Assembly: GCF_000819785.1 (NCBI RefSeq)
Contig: NZ_CDBK01000086.1
Location: forward strand, 1 to 55,522
Source of the DNA: Aeromonas caviae
GTDB lineage: Bacteria > Pseudomonadota > Gammaproteobacteria > Enterobacterales > Aeromonadaceae
Length of the DNA stretch: 55,522 bases
Direction: 5' to 3'
In this document: positions 36,454 to 48,487 of the stretch, piece by piece
How the letters are laid out: every line of letters begins with the position of its first letter
How positions within the stretch are numbered: position 1 is the first letter of the stretch
The notes under the pieces: generated by a model
The model's database searches: none
Told to the model about the DNA's origin: nothing
Seen by the model: only the letters and a program-made list of their open reading frames with translations
Made by a program: the position numbers and the translations under genes

Positions 36454-38928
36454 ATGGCTACCAAGAAGAAGACAGACCAGGATCTCCAACTGGATAAAGA
36501 TCAGCTCAAGGCGAGTATCGTGCGTCACCTGCGTTCTACCTTGGGTACAAGCGAACAGAAAGCCTCTCCGGATGCCTGGTGGAAAGCGACCGCTGCCGCC
36601 GTCAATGAACAGGTGTACGAGCGCCTGACCCGTACTCAGCAGACTCACTTCAAGAAAGATACTCGTGCGATTCACTATCTCTCTGCTGAATTTTTGATGG
36701 GGCGTTTGACCTCCAACAACCTGCACAACCTCTCCCTCTACAAAGTCTGTGAAGAGGCGCTGGGTGAACTTGGTCTGGAACTGACCGATCTGTGTGAACA
36801 AGAGCCTGACATGGCCCTTGGCAACGGCGGCCTGGGTCGTCTGGCTGCCTGCTTCATCGATTCCCTGGCCACTCTGAACTACCCGGCGGTGGGCTATGGC
36901 ATCCACTACGAGCACGGCCTGTTCCGTCAGGAAATTCAGGATGGCCGTCAGATCGAGCGTCCGGACTCCTGGCGCGAATATGGCAACCCCTGGGAGATCT
37001 GCCGCCCGGAATCGGTGCAGGAGATCCCGCTCTACGGCTACGTGGAGACCGTCTTTGGTGACAAGGGTGGCCTGAAGAAGGTTTGGCACGCCGGTCGCAA
37101 GATCAAAGGGGTGCCCTGGGACATTCCGGTGGTCGGCTTCGGTGGTCACACCGTCAACATCCTGCGTCTGTGGGAATCCCGCGCCTCCGAGTTCTTCGAC
37201 TGGGACGTGTTCAACGCCGGTGGTTATATCGACTCCCAGGCCGAGAAGGCCCAGGCCGAGACCATCTCCAAGGTGCTCTACCCGAACGATGAGACCGACG
37301 CCGGCAAGGAGCTGCGCCTGATCCAGCAGTACTTCTTCTGCGCCTGCTCCATCAAGGACATCATGCGTCGCTACAAGCGGGTGCATGGCAGTGACTTCAG
37401 CAACTTTGCCGCGCAAATCACCATCCAGCTCAACGATACCCACCCCACCGTGGCCATCCCCGAGCTGATGCGCGTGCTGGTGGACGAAGAGGGGCTGAAC
37501 TGGGATACCGCCTGGGGCATCTGCTATCAGGTCTTCTCCTACACCAACCACACCCTGCTGCCGGAAGCGCTGGAGAAGTGGTCCGTCAGCCTGTTCGAGA
37601 AGGTTCTGCCCCGTCACCTCGAGATCATTTATGAAATCAACGCCCGCTTCCTGAACGAGCTGGTGGAGCCCAAGTGGCCGGGCAACGATGCCATCAAGGC
37701 CAAGCTCTCCATCATCGAAGAGGGTGACGTGCGCAAGGTGCGCATGGGCAACCTGTGCGTCATCGGCTCCTCCAAGGTGAACGGCGTGGCCGAGATCCAC
37801 TCCAAGCTGGTGAAGGAAGATCTCTTCCCCGAGTATGCCGAGCTGTGGCCCGAGAAGATGTGCAACGTCACCAACGGCGTGACTCCCCGTCGCTGGCTGC
37901 TGGCCTGCAACCCGGAACTGGCCGAACTCTACAACGAGGTGGTGGGCAAGGAGTGGCCGCTGCAACTGGACAAGCTGCGCAGCGTGGTGAAGTTTGCCGA
38001 TGACAAGGCGTTCCAGCAGCAGTTCATGACCATCAAGCGCCACAACAAGGAGAAGCTGGTCAAGGTCATCAAGGCGGAAACCGGCATCGACGTGAGCGCG
38101 GAGGCGATCTTCGATGTCCAGATCAAGCGTCTGCACGAGTACAAGCGCCAGCAACTGAACCTCATCCACATCATGGCGCTCTACCGTCGCCTGCTGGCGA
38201 ACCCGGACTATGACATGCATCCGCGGGTGTTCATCTTCGGCTCCAAGGCGGCGCCCGGCTACAAACTGGCCAAGGACATCATCTACGCCATCAACAAGCT
38301 GGCGGAGCGGGTCAATAACGACGCCCGTATCCAGGGCAAGCTGAAAGTGGTGTTCATGCCGAACTACCGCGTGAGCCTTGCCGAGAAGCTGATCCCGGCG
38401 GCGGATGTCTCCGAGCAGATCTCCACCGCAGGTTACGAAGCATCCGGTACCGGCAACATGAAGATGGCGCTGAACGGTGCCATCACCATCGGGACGCTGG
38501 ATGGAGCCAACATCGAGATCGCCGAAGAGGCGGGTGCCGAGAACTGCGCCATCTTCGGTCTGAATGTGGACGAGGTGAAGTCACTGAAGGCGCGCGGCTA
38601 CAACCCGTATGACTTCTACTACGCCAACTCCGAACTGAAAGCCGTGCTGGACTGGTTTGATACCGACTACTTCACGCCGGGTCGCCCGGGGGAGCTCTCC
38701 TCCATCAAGCGTTCCCTGCTGGAAGGGGGAGACCCTTACCTGACTCTGGCCGATTTCGAGTCCTACTCCGAGGCGCACAAGCTGATCGACGCCTGGTACC
38801 GGGATCCGGCCCTGTGGGCGAAGAAAGCCATCATCAACTCGGCCACCATGGGCAAGTTCAACTCCGACCGCTCCATCCAGGATTACGTAGACCGGATCTG
38901 GAAACTGACGAGCTGCAGCGTCGGTTGA
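36454..38928 (+). CDS. glgP: Glycogen / maltodextrin phosphorylase
   Basis: ATG 36454 ([18 protein letters not shown]) follows AAGGA; 824 residues (E. coli GlgP 815, MalP 797). A complete GT35 enzyme: [81 protein letters not shown], and the PLP site [12 protein letters not shown] with Lys670. It releases glucose-1-phosphate from alpha-1,4-glucan. Monocistronic, between two terminators, with a long regulatory region; not within a glg or mal cluster here, so choice between glgP and malP is uncertain. Confidence 0.93.
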   Translation: MATKKKTDQDLQLDKDQLKASIVRHLRSTLGTSEQKASPDAWWKATAAAVNEQVYERLTRTQQTHFKKDTRAIHYLSAEFLMGRLTSNNLHNLSLYKVCEEALGELGLELTDLCEQEPDMALGNGGLGRLAACFIDSLATLNYPAVGYGIHYEHGLFRQEIQDGRQIERPDSWREYGNPWEICRPESVQEIPLYGYVETVFGDKGGLKKVWHAGRKIKGVPWDIPVVGFGGHTVNILRLWESRASEFFDWDVFNAGGYIDSQAEKAQAETISKVLYPNDETDAGKELRLIQQYFFCACSIKDIMRRYKRVHGSDFSNFAAQITIQLNDTHPTVAIPELMRVLVDEEGLNWDTAWGICYQVFSYTNHTLLPEALEKWSVSLFEKVLPRHLEIIYEINARFLNELVEPKWPGNDAIKAKLSIIEEGDVRKVRMGNLCVIGSSKVNGVAEIHSKLVKEDLFPEYAELWPEKMCNVTNGVTPRRWLLACNPELAELYNEVVGKEWPLQLDKLRSVVKFADDKAFQQQFMTIKRHNKEKLVKVIKAETGIDVSAEAIFDVQIKRLHEYKRQQLNLIHIMALYRRLLANPDYDMHPRVFIFGSKAAPGYKLAKDIIYAINKLAERVNNDARIQGKLKVVFMPNYRVSLAEKLIPAADVSEQISTAGYEASGTGNMKMALNGAITIGTLDGANIEIAEEAGAENCAIFGLNVDEVKSLKARGYNPYDFYYANSELKAVLDWFDTDYFTPGRPGELSSIKRSLLEGGDPYLTLADFESYSEAHKLIDAWYRDPALWAKKAIINSATMGKFNSDRSIQDYVDRIWKLTSCSVG

Positions 38929-38942
38929 TGTCTGCTCCTGTG

Positions 38943-38970
38943 AAAAACCCCGCGATGCGGGGTTTTTTTT
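38943..38970. terminator. Bidirectional terminator between glgP and the cytochrome gene
   Basis: AAAAACCCCGC-GAT-GCGGGG followed by eight T; A-rich on the other side. Confidence 0.92.
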
Positions 38971-38992
38971 CATCTGTCGGGCTGAGGGAGGC

Positions 38993-39559
38993 TCAGGGCC
39001 TGTCGACCACCCGGGTGTCCGCCGGCACCCGTTTCTTGCCGGTGATCATCGCCCTGACGAGATCGCCCCGTACTAGACGATCCAGGGCGATGACGGCCAG
39101 TACATGGACGAAGATGGCCACCTGCAACCCCTTGGCAAAGAACTCGTGGATCTCTTCCATGCGATGGGTGCCGGAGAGCGGCCCGTATTCGGTCATGATC
39201 CCGCTGGCGGCGGTGCCGACAAGGCAGGTCAACAGCAGCAGTATCATCAAGGACCCCAAAGGATTGTGACCGGCGTAGTAGGGGTGGCGCCCCTTGAGCG
39301 TCTCCTTGAGATAGGTGATGACGCCGGTCGGTGTCGGCAGCCACTGGGCGAAACGGGCATGATAGGAGCCGATGAAACCCCATACGATGCGCAGTGCCAG
39401 CAGTCCGGCCAGCGCATATCCCGCATAGCGGTGGTTGCGCGCCCCCTCTTCAAGGATGAAGAGATTCAGCACGCACAACAGCACAGTGGCCCAGTGAAAT
39501 CCCCTGACCACCGGATCCCATACCTTGATTTCACGGTTGTTCTGCATCGTCTTTCCCAT
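38993..39559 (-). CDS. Cytochrome b561-type membrane protein
   Basis: 188 residues, four hydrophobic helices and heme-ligand-like histidines: His22 (VRGFHW), His43 (RNHRYAG), and later His in TEYGPLSGTHRMEEIHEFFAKG and VHVLAVIALD. It fits the bacterial di-heme cytochrome b561/Ni-hydrogenase b-subunit family of inner-membrane electron carriers. It stands alone, so its electron partners are unknown; in some relatives such genes pair with a small c-type cytochrome, which is not seen here. Start 39559 or ATG 39547 (better GGGAAAG spacing) are both possible. Confidence 0.85.
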   Translation of the reverse strand: MGKTMQNNREIKVWDPVVRGFHWATVLLCVLNLFILEEGARNHRYAGYALAGLLALRIVWGFIGSYHARFAQWLPTPTGVITYLKETLKGRHPYYAGHNPLGSLMILLLLTCLVGTAASGIMTEYGPLSGTHRMEEIHEFFAKGLQVAIFVHVLAVIALDRLVRGDLVRAMITGKKRVPADTRVVDRP

Positions 39560-39712
39560 GAGGTGATCCCCTTGTCGTGATGTCCATGATCATCGCCATC
39601 GTCAGCCATGGCTGCGTGATGGCCGTTGTCAGCATCATGAAGATGATTTCTTAAGTGCGAGTTAATGTCGTCGTGATGTCACGGGTAGGGAGTGCGGTGG
39701 TTTCGGGGCGAG

Positions 39713-39736
39713 AAAAAGCCCCGGCGATGCGGGGCT
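39713..39736 (-). terminator. Rho-independent terminator of the INDY-type transporter
   Basis: AGCCCCG / CGGGGCT with a six-base loop; the minus strand continues TTTTT. 25 nt beyond the stop. Confidence 0.85.
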
Positions 39737-39760
39737 TGTAGGGGCATTAGGGGGCGAACC

Positions 39761-41149
39761 TCAGTGGAGGATATCCCCCATGAAATAGGCCAGCATGGTC
39801 AGGATGACGGTGAACACCAGGTTCAGTACCAGGCCGGCCCGCATCATCTCCCGCTGCTGGATATGGCCGCTGGCGAAGACGATGGCGTTGGGGGGCGTGG
39901 CCACCGGCAGCATGAAGGCACAGGAGGCGCCGACGGCGATCAGCACGGAGACCACGATGGGGGAGACCCCCAGAGCCTCGGCCACCCCGGCGAACAGCGG
40001 CACCAGCAGCGCGGCGGTGGCGGTGTTGGAGACCAGCTCGGTCAGGAACACCACGAAGGCGGCCAGGCAGAGCAGGATCACGAAGATGGGCATGGAGGAG
40101 AGGCCGCTGGAGAGGTGCTCCGCCAGGAAGGCGTTGGCCCCGGTCTGCTTGAGGATGGCGCTCAAGGTGAGACCACCCCCGAACAGCAGCAGCACGCCCC
40201 AGTCGGTGTTCTGGTTGATGTCATCCCAGCTGGCGACACGGCTGACGGCGATGGCCAGGATGGCGCCCATGGCGATCAGGGTATCGAACTGGGGAATGCC
40301 GCCCAGCGCCTTGGCAAGAGGCTGGGATCCAATCCACAGCAGCACCGTGGTCAGGAAGATGGCCAGGGTCACTTTGCGCTGACCTGTCCACTCGATGGTG
40401 ACCTGCTCGGTGCTGACCTGGTGGGAGAGATTGGGACGGGTCACCCAGTAGAGCAGGCCGATGCCTACCGGCATGAAGATGATCACCACGGGGATGCCGA
40501 ACTCCAGCCAGTCGGTGAAGCCCAAGCCCATCTGGGCGGCGGCGATGGCATTGGGGGGGCTGCCCACCAGGGTGCCGATGCCACCGATGCTGGCGCTGTA
40601 GGCGACGCCAAGCAGCACGAAGACCAGGGTGCGGCGCTCCTTGTGAACGTCCAGCCCCTTCAGCATGCCGAGGGCCAGCGGCATCATCATGGCCGCGGTG
40701 GCGGTGTTGCTGATCCACATGGAGAGGGCGGCCGTGATGGTGAAGAGCACGATGGAAGCCCAGCCCAGGTGTCCCTTGGCGAGCTGCATCACCTTGCCGG
40801 CGATCTGGGTGTCGAGTCCCTGCTTGGAGAGGGCTGCCGCGAGGGCAAAGCCGCCAAAGAATAGGAACAGGACGGGGTTGGCAAAGTCGGTCAGCGACTT
40901 GCTCATGTCGAACACCCCGAGCAGGGTGGCGAGCACCGGGATGGAGATGGCAGTGATGGTGATGTTCACCGCCTCGGTCAGCCAGAGGATGGCGATGAAG
41001 ATCAGGATGGCCAGCCCCTTGTTGACCATGGGGTCAAACGGGAGCCATGCCAGCATGGCGCAGAGCAGGAGCAGATCCAGGATGACGATCCCGGACTTGA
41101 TGTCCAGCCAGCGTGAGGGGGGAGTCGTAGGTACGGCCGATGTGTGCAT
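39761..41149 (-). CDS. SLC13/DASS Na+-coupled carboxylate transporter (INDY type)
   Basis: 462 residues, the length of the structurally known Vibrio cholerae INDY. Both SNT substrate/sodium motifs are present: MWISNTATAAMMMPLALG in the first half and ELVSNTATAALLVPLFAG in the second, with TLVGSPPNAIAAAQMG and LPVATPPNAIVFASGHIQ following each. The family imports succinate, fumarate, malate or citrate with Na+. Start MHTSAVPTTPPSRWL at 41149. A 27-bp perfect palindrome lies 52 bp upstream. With fumarase and tctCBA it fits a carboxylate-use theme. Confidence 0.92.
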   Translation of the reverse strand: MHTSAVPTTPPSRWLDIKSGIVILDLLLLCAMLAWLPFDPMVNKGLAILIFIAILWLTEAVNITITAISIPVLATLLGVFDMSKSLTDFANPVLFLFFGGFALAAALSKQGLDTQIAGKVMQLAKGHLGWASIVLFTITAALSMWISNTATAAMMMPLALGMLKGLDVHKERRTLVFVLLGVAYSASIGGIGTLVGSPPNAIAAAQMGLGFTDWLEFGIPVVIIFMPVGIGLLYWVTRPNLSHQVSTEQVTIEWTGQRKVTLAIFLTTVLLWIGSQPLAKALGGIPQFDTLIAMGAILAIAVSRVASWDDINQNTDWGVLLLFGGGLTLSAILKQTGANAFLAEHLSSGLSSMPIFVILLCLAAFVVFLTELVSNTATAALLVPLFAGVAEALGVSPIVVSVLIAVGASCAFMLPVATPPNAIVFASGHIQQREMMRAGLVLNLVFTVILTMLAYFMGDILH

Positions 41150-41200
41150 AACGTTCTCTCGGTTAATTTATGGTTGTTGTTGTGATGCCGAGGTTACATT

Positions 41201-41227
41201 TATCCCCCTGTTTGAAACAGGGGGATA
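41201..41227. promoter_or_regulatory. 27-bp perfect palindrome upstream of the INDY-type gene
   Basis: Thirteen-bp arms (TATCCCCCTGTTT / AAACAGGGGGATA) around one central G. No T-tract on either strand, so an operator is more likely than a terminator. It lies 52 bp upstream of the transporter start and 77 bp after the trxC stop (same strand). Confidence 0.6.
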
Positions 41228-41303
41228 TGGTCAAATCATGAGGCGACTCACAGAGTCAAGTGAAAGCGGATCTTCAATCAAACAGAAATGAAACATTTTG
41301 TTT

Positions 41304-41744
41304 TCATTTGACGGGGGAGGTGAAGGAGAGCAGCCACTCCTTGAACAGGCTCTTGGGCAGGGAGCCGCTGCGCTGTGCCAGGATCTCCCCCCGCTGGAAG
41401 ACCATCAGGGTAGGAATGCTGCGGATGCCATAGCGACCTGCGATGGCGGCCTCCTGCTCGGTATCGAGTTTCACGAAGCGAAGGCGGGGCTCAAGCTCCC
41501 GGGCGACCTCCTGAAAGACGGGGGCAAACTGCAGGCAGGGGCCACACCAGCTTGCCCAAAAGTCCACCACCACCGGGATGTCGGACTGGATCAGGGCATC
41601 GAAGCTGGCCTGACGCCCTGCCACCGGGGTTTGTTCGAAGAGGGGGTGACGGCAGCGGCCGCACTTCGCATTTGAGTCTGCCTTTTCGACAGGCAGGCGG
41701 TTGCGGGTAAAGCATTGGCTACAATAGGTGGTGACAAGTGACAT
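41304..41744 (-). CDS. trxC: Thioredoxin 2
   Basis: 146 residues (E. coli TrxC 139). An N-terminal zinc finger (Cys8, Cys11, Cys28, Cys31) precedes a thioredoxin domain with the active site Trp-Cys67-Gly-Pro-Cys70, cis-Pro in RSIPTLMVF, and the DFWASWCGPC context. TrxC is the oxidative-stress-linked cytosolic disulfide reductase, reduced by TrxB; the zinc finger distinguishes it from TrxA. It is divergent from the hybrid kinase gene. Confidence 0.96.
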   Translation of the reverse strand: MSLVTTYCSQCFTRNRLPVEKADSNAKCGRCRHPLFEQTPVAGRQASFDALIQSDIPVVVDFWASWCGPCLQFAPVFQEVARELEPRLRFVKLDTEQEAAIAGRYGIRSIPTLMVFQRGEILAQRSGSLPKSLFKEWLLSFTSPVK

Positions 41745-41897
41745 AATTGCTTCCTTATTTCATGGCCCGGCAACATCTTTATTGCAATCAGAGCGCCGAC
41801 TAACGGTAACATAGCACTCAGTGGTTTTTCACAGTTGGCCTCCGGCCGTGACCTGATGTCACCGGATGGCCGACCATGACATGAGAATCGAGACGGG

Positions 41898-44696
<2,799 letters not shown>

Positions 44697-44757
44697 GGGA
44701 GGGCAAGATAGCAATCGTTCTCAAGTCACCCGCTTCAGGCTATGATGACCCACTCGT

Positions 44758-44777
44758 TCGCCCCCGTCAGGGGGCGA
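44758..44777 (+). terminator. Hairpin between the hybrid kinase and mdlA
   Basis: TCGCCCCC / GGGGGCGA with a GTCA loop, followed by TTGTATT; a modest terminator 61 nt after the kinase stop. Confidence 0.6.
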
Positions 44778-44835
44778 TTGTATTGAGCTTCTCTTCACGA
44801 TCACGCGGCAGCGCGCCGCGACCAAGGACTTCTCT

Positions 44836-46572
44836 GTGAGCGTATTTTTGCGGCTTGGCTGGTTTTTCAAGGATCAGTGGCGGCGTTATCTGGTGGCCAT
44901 CTCCCTGCTGATGCTGGTGGCCCTGTTGACCGTGATCCCCCCCAAGGTGGTGGGCTGGGTGGTGGATGGCATTGCCAAGGGCGACCTGGACAGCGGCACC
45001 CTGACCGGCTATCTGGCGGGGCTTTTTGGCCTGGGACTGCTTATCTACCTGCTGCGCTATGTGTGGCGGGTCATGCTGTTCGGTGCCTCCTACCGGCTCG
45101 CCTACGTGCTGCGCAACCGGCTGTTCAGCCACTTCACCCGCATGAGCCCGGATTTCTACCAGCGCCACCGCACCGGTGATCTGATGGCCCACGCCACCAA
45201 CGACATCCAGGCGGTGGAGATGACCGCAGGGGAAGGGGTGCTGACCCTGGTGGACTCCTTCATCGTCGGCATCCTGGTGCTCTCCATCATGTGCAGCCAG
45301 TACTCCTGGCAGCTGACCCTGCTCTCCCTGCTGCCCCTGCCGGTGATGGCCTTCTTCATGAACCGCTTCGGGACCCAGATCTACAAGGAGTTCAAGGCGG
45401 CGCAGGGGGCCTTCTCCCGCCTCAACAACAAGACCCAGGAGGCCCTCTCCGGGGTGCGGGTGCTCAAATCCTACGCGGTCGAATCCCTGGAGGACGAGGG
45501 CTTTGCCGAGCTGACCCGTCAGGCGGGGGAGCGCAACATGGCGGTGGCCCGCATCGACGCCAAGTTCGACCCCGTGATTTACCTGTGCATCGGCTGCTCC
45601 TATTTTCTGGCGGTCGCAGGGGGCAGCGCCCTGGTGCTGCAAGACAAGCTGACTCTGGGGGAGCTCACCAGCTTCACCATGTACCTCGGCCAGCTCATCT
45701 GGCCCATGTTCGCCATCGCCTGGCTGTTCAACATCATCGAGCGGGGCAGCGCCGCCTACTCGCGCATCGAAAGCCTGCTGGGGGAGCGCAGCGACATCGA
45801 GGAGCCGCTCCATCCCGTGGCGCTGGCCTCGGCCTTTCCCCTGCGGGTGCAGGGGCTGGGCTACCGGCTGGAGCAGCGCACCCTGTTGCAGGGGGTGGAT
45901 GTCACCCTGCAGGCTGGCGCCATGCTGGGGATAGTGGGACGCACCGGGGCAGGCAAGAGCTCCCTGCTCAAGCTGCTGATGCGCCTGGCCAACCCCACGG
46001 CCGGGGAGATCCGCATGGGAGAGGTGCCCATCTCGCAACTGTCGCTGGGTGAGCTGCGCAGCCAGTTTGCCTATGTGCCCCAGGAGCCGTTTCTGTTCTC
46101 CACCACCATCGCGGCCAACATCGCCCTGGGCCGCCCCGAGGCGAGTCGGGAGGAGATTGAGCGGGTGGCGCGCATCGCCTGCGTGCACGACGACATCAGT
46201 CGCTTCCCCAAAGGGTATGAAACCGAGGTGGGGGAGAAGGGGGTGACCCTCTCCGGCGGTCAGAAGCAGCGTCTGGCCATCGCCCGCGCCCTGCTGCTGG
46301 ATGCCCCTATCCTGGTGCTGGATGACGCCCTCTCGGCGGTGGATGCCCACACCGAGCAGCAGATCCTGCTGGCCCTCAAGGTCCACAAACGCACCCTGGT
46401 GCTGGTGAGCCACCGCATGACGGCGGTGGAGCAGGCAGACGAGATCCTGGTGCTGGAGCAGGGAGCGATCAGCGAGCGGGGCCGTCACGAGGCCCTGATG
46501 GCCAGGAACGGCTGGTACGCGGACATGGTCCGCTACCAGCGCCTGGAGCAGGACGTGGAGGAGAGCCTGTGA
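44836..46572 (+). CDS. mdlA: MdlA-like ABC exporter subunit
   Basis: GTG start (MSVFLRLGWFFKDQWRRYL); 578 residues. An exporter-type membrane domain (six helices, about 15-300) is followed by an ATPase: Walker A VGRTGAGKSS, Q-loop VPQEPFLFS, signature LSGGQKQRLAIARALL, Walker B ILVLDDALSAVD. It is strongly similar to E. coli MdlA (YLLRYVWRVMLFGASYRLA, RHRTGDLMAHATND, AGEGVLTLVDS). The Walker B is DD where most ATPases have DE, so this half carries the degenerate site of a heterodimer; the partner is the next gene. Substrates of MdlAB are not settled. Confidence 0.92.
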   Translation: MSVFLRLGWFFKDQWRRYLVAISLLMLVALLTVIPPKVVGWVVDGIAKGDLDSGTLTGYLAGLFGLGLLIYLLRYVWRVMLFGASYRLAYVLRNRLFSHFTRMSPDFYQRHRTGDLMAHATNDIQAVEMTAGEGVLTLVDSFIVGILVLSIMCSQYSWQLTLLSLLPLPVMAFFMNRFGTQIYKEFKAAQGAFSRLNNKTQEALSGVRVLKSYAVESLEDEGFAELTRQAGERNMAVARIDAKFDPVIYLCIGCSYFLAVAGGSALVLQDKLTLGELTSFTMYLGQLIWPMFAIAWLFNIIERGSAAYSRIESLLGERSDIEEPLHPVALASAFPLRVQGLGYRLEQRTLLQGVDVTLQAGAMLGIVGRTGAGKSSLLKLLMRLANPTAGEIRMGEVPISQLSLGELRSQFAYVPQEPFLFSTTIAANIALGRPEASREEIERVARIACVHDDISRFPKGYETEVGEKGVTLSGGQKQRLAIARALLLDAPILVLDDALSAVDAHTEQQILLALKVHKRTLVLVSHRMTAVEQADEILVLEQGAISERGRHEALMARNGWYADMVRYQRLEQDVEESL

Positions 46573-46681
46573 ACAGGATGACAAGACCCCTGGTTTCCTT
46601 CACCCCCCGCCCGGCTTCCGCGAGCGGAGAGGGGAGCAAAGAGAGTCAATTCCCGTGGAACCTTGCGCTGGAGGCCAGTCT

Positions 46682-48433
46682 GTGAATCCAACCATCAAAC
46701 GGCTGCTCGCCTACTGCGCCAGCTACCCCCGCTGGCTGGTGCAGGCGGGCATCTGCCTGCTGCTCGCCACCGGCGCCGAGGTGGCGGGCCCCTTGCTCAT
46801 CAAGCTCTTCATCGATGACTACCTGGCGCCGCGCCGGCTGGAGTGGGACATCATCGCCGCCCTTGCCGCCGGTTATCTGGGGCTGCAGGTGTTGTCGGCG
46901 GCCGGCTTCTACCTGCAATCCCTGCGCTTCAACCGCATCGCCCAGGCGGTGGTGCAGCGTCTGCGCGAGCAGGTGTTCGCCACCGCCATCCGCCTGCCTG
47001 CCCGCTATTTCGACAAGCACCGCTCGGGCTCCCTCATCTCCCGCATCACCAACGACACCGAGGCGATCATGAACCTCTATGTCCAGGTGATAGGGCTCCT
47101 GGTGCAAAAAGTGGTGCTCCTGTGCGGCATCCTGCTCTCCATGGCGCTGCTGGACTTGCGCCTGATGCTGGTGTGCGCCACCCTGCTGCCGGCGGTGGGG
47201 GCCGTGATGTGGCTCTACCAGAAACTGAGCGTGCCCGTGGTGCGGGCGACCCGATCCTTGCTCTCCGACATCAACAGCCGTCTCAACGAGTCGTTGCAGG
47301 GGATGCCGGTGATCCAGGCCATGGTGCAGGAGCGCCACTTCGCCAACGCCTTTGCCGGGGTGAACCAGCAGCACTGGCAGGCGCGGATCAAGAGCCTCAA
47401 GATCAACGGCATCCTGCTGCGCCCCCTCATCGATCTCTTCTACATGATGGTGCTCATCGGTCTGCTGGCCCTGTTTGCCCACGAGGGGCTGAGCACGGCG
47501 GGGGCCATCCAGGTGGGGGTGCTTTACGCCTTCATCAGCTATCTGGGGCGGATGATCGAGCCCCTCATCGAGATGACCAACCAGCTCAACCAGTTGCAGC
47601 AGGCCATGGTGGCGGGGGAGCGGGTCTTCGCCCTGCTCGATGAAACCCGCGAGAGCACCGACGGGGAGGTGCGCCCCCTGGAGGGACGGGTACGCTTCGA
47701 CGGGGTGGGCTTCTCCTACGACGGGGAGCAGCAGGTGCTGCAAGATGTGAGCTTTGCCACCCGGCCGGGCCAGATGCTGGCGCTGGTGGGCCACACCGGC
47801 AGCGGCAAGTCCACCATCATCAGCCTGCTGATGGGTTTCTACCCCCTGGATCGGGGGAGCATCCACTTCGATGATCACCCCATGAACGACCTGGCCCTCT
47901 CGGCGGTGCGCCGCAGCATCGGCCTGGTGCAGCAGGATCCTTTCATCTTCGTCGGCACCCTGGCCGAGAACCTGCGCCTTGGGCGTGACGGCATCGAGGA
48001 TGGGCGGCTCTGGCAGGCTCTGGAGGAGGTGCAGCTGGCCGATTTCGTGCGCCGCCTGCCCGATGGCCTGGCCACCCTGATGGAGGAGGGGGGCAAGAAC
48101 CTCTCCGCCGGCCAGCGCCAGCTGCTCTCCTTTGCCCGCGCCCTGGTGGGGGATCCGCGCATCCTCATCCTGGACGAGGCGACCGCGAGCGTGGACTCCC
48201 AGACCGAGCTCGCCCTCTCCCAGGCGCTCTCGGCGGCGCGCCGTGGCCGCACCACCATCGCCATCGCCCACCGTCTCTCCACCATTGTGGATGCCGATGA
48301 AATCCTGTTGCTCTCCCGCGGGTGGGTGAGCGAGCGCGGCACCCACGGCGAGCTGATGGCGCTGGGGGGGCATTATGCCCAGCTGTTCGAGATGCAGAGC
48401 CAGGGGGCCTGGCTTGAAGAGAAACGGGCCTGA
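46682..48433 (+). CDS. mdlB: MdlB-like ABC exporter subunit
   Basis: GTG 46682 with GGAGG 7 nt upstream gives VNPTIKRLLAYCASYPRWL and 583 residues; a GTG at 46655 in frame is also open but has no good ribosome site. Membrane domain (about 15-310), then Walker A VGHTGSGKSTIISLL, VQQDPFIFVGTLAENL, signature LSAGQRQLLSFARAL and Walker B ILILDEATASVD with the catalytic Glu. This complements the degenerate Asp-Asp of MdlA. 110 bp after mdlA, with a shared downstream terminator; one transcription unit is likely. Confidence 0.92.
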   Translation: MNPTIKRLLAYCASYPRWLVQAGICLLLATGAEVAGPLLIKLFIDDYLAPRRLEWDIIAALAAGYLGLQVLSAAGFYLQSLRFNRIAQAVVQRLREQVFATAIRLPARYFDKHRSGSLISRITNDTEAIMNLYVQVIGLLVQKVVLLCGILLSMALLDLRLMLVCATLLPAVGAVMWLYQKLSVPVVRATRSLLSDINSRLNESLQGMPVIQAMVQERHFANAFAGVNQQHWQARIKSLKINGILLRPLIDLFYMMVLIGLLALFAHEGLSTAGAIQVGVLYAFISYLGRMIEPLIEMTNQLNQLQQAMVAGERVFALLDETRESTDGEVRPLEGRVRFDGVGFSYDGEQQVLQDVSFATRPGQMLALVGHTGSGKSTIISLLMGFYPLDRGSIHFDDHPMNDLALSAVRRSIGLVQQDPFIFVGTLAENLRLGRDGIEDGRLWQALEEVQLADFVRRLPDGLATLMEEGGKNLSAGQRQLLSFARALVGDPRILILDEATASVDSQTELALSQALSAARRGRTTIAIAHRLSTIVDADEILLLSRGWVSERGTHGELMALGGHYAQLFEMQSQGAWLEEKRA

Positions 48434-48442
48434 GGCCCACCT

Positions 48443-48476
48443 AAAAAAACAGCCGGCATCTGCCGGCTGTTTTTTT
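48443..48476. terminator. Bidirectional terminator behind mdlB
   Basis: Seven A, AACAGCCGGCA-TC-TGCCGGCTGTT, then seven T in all. Serves mdlB and the convergent gene. Confidence 0.93.
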
Positions 48477-48487
48477 GACTGGCGGGG

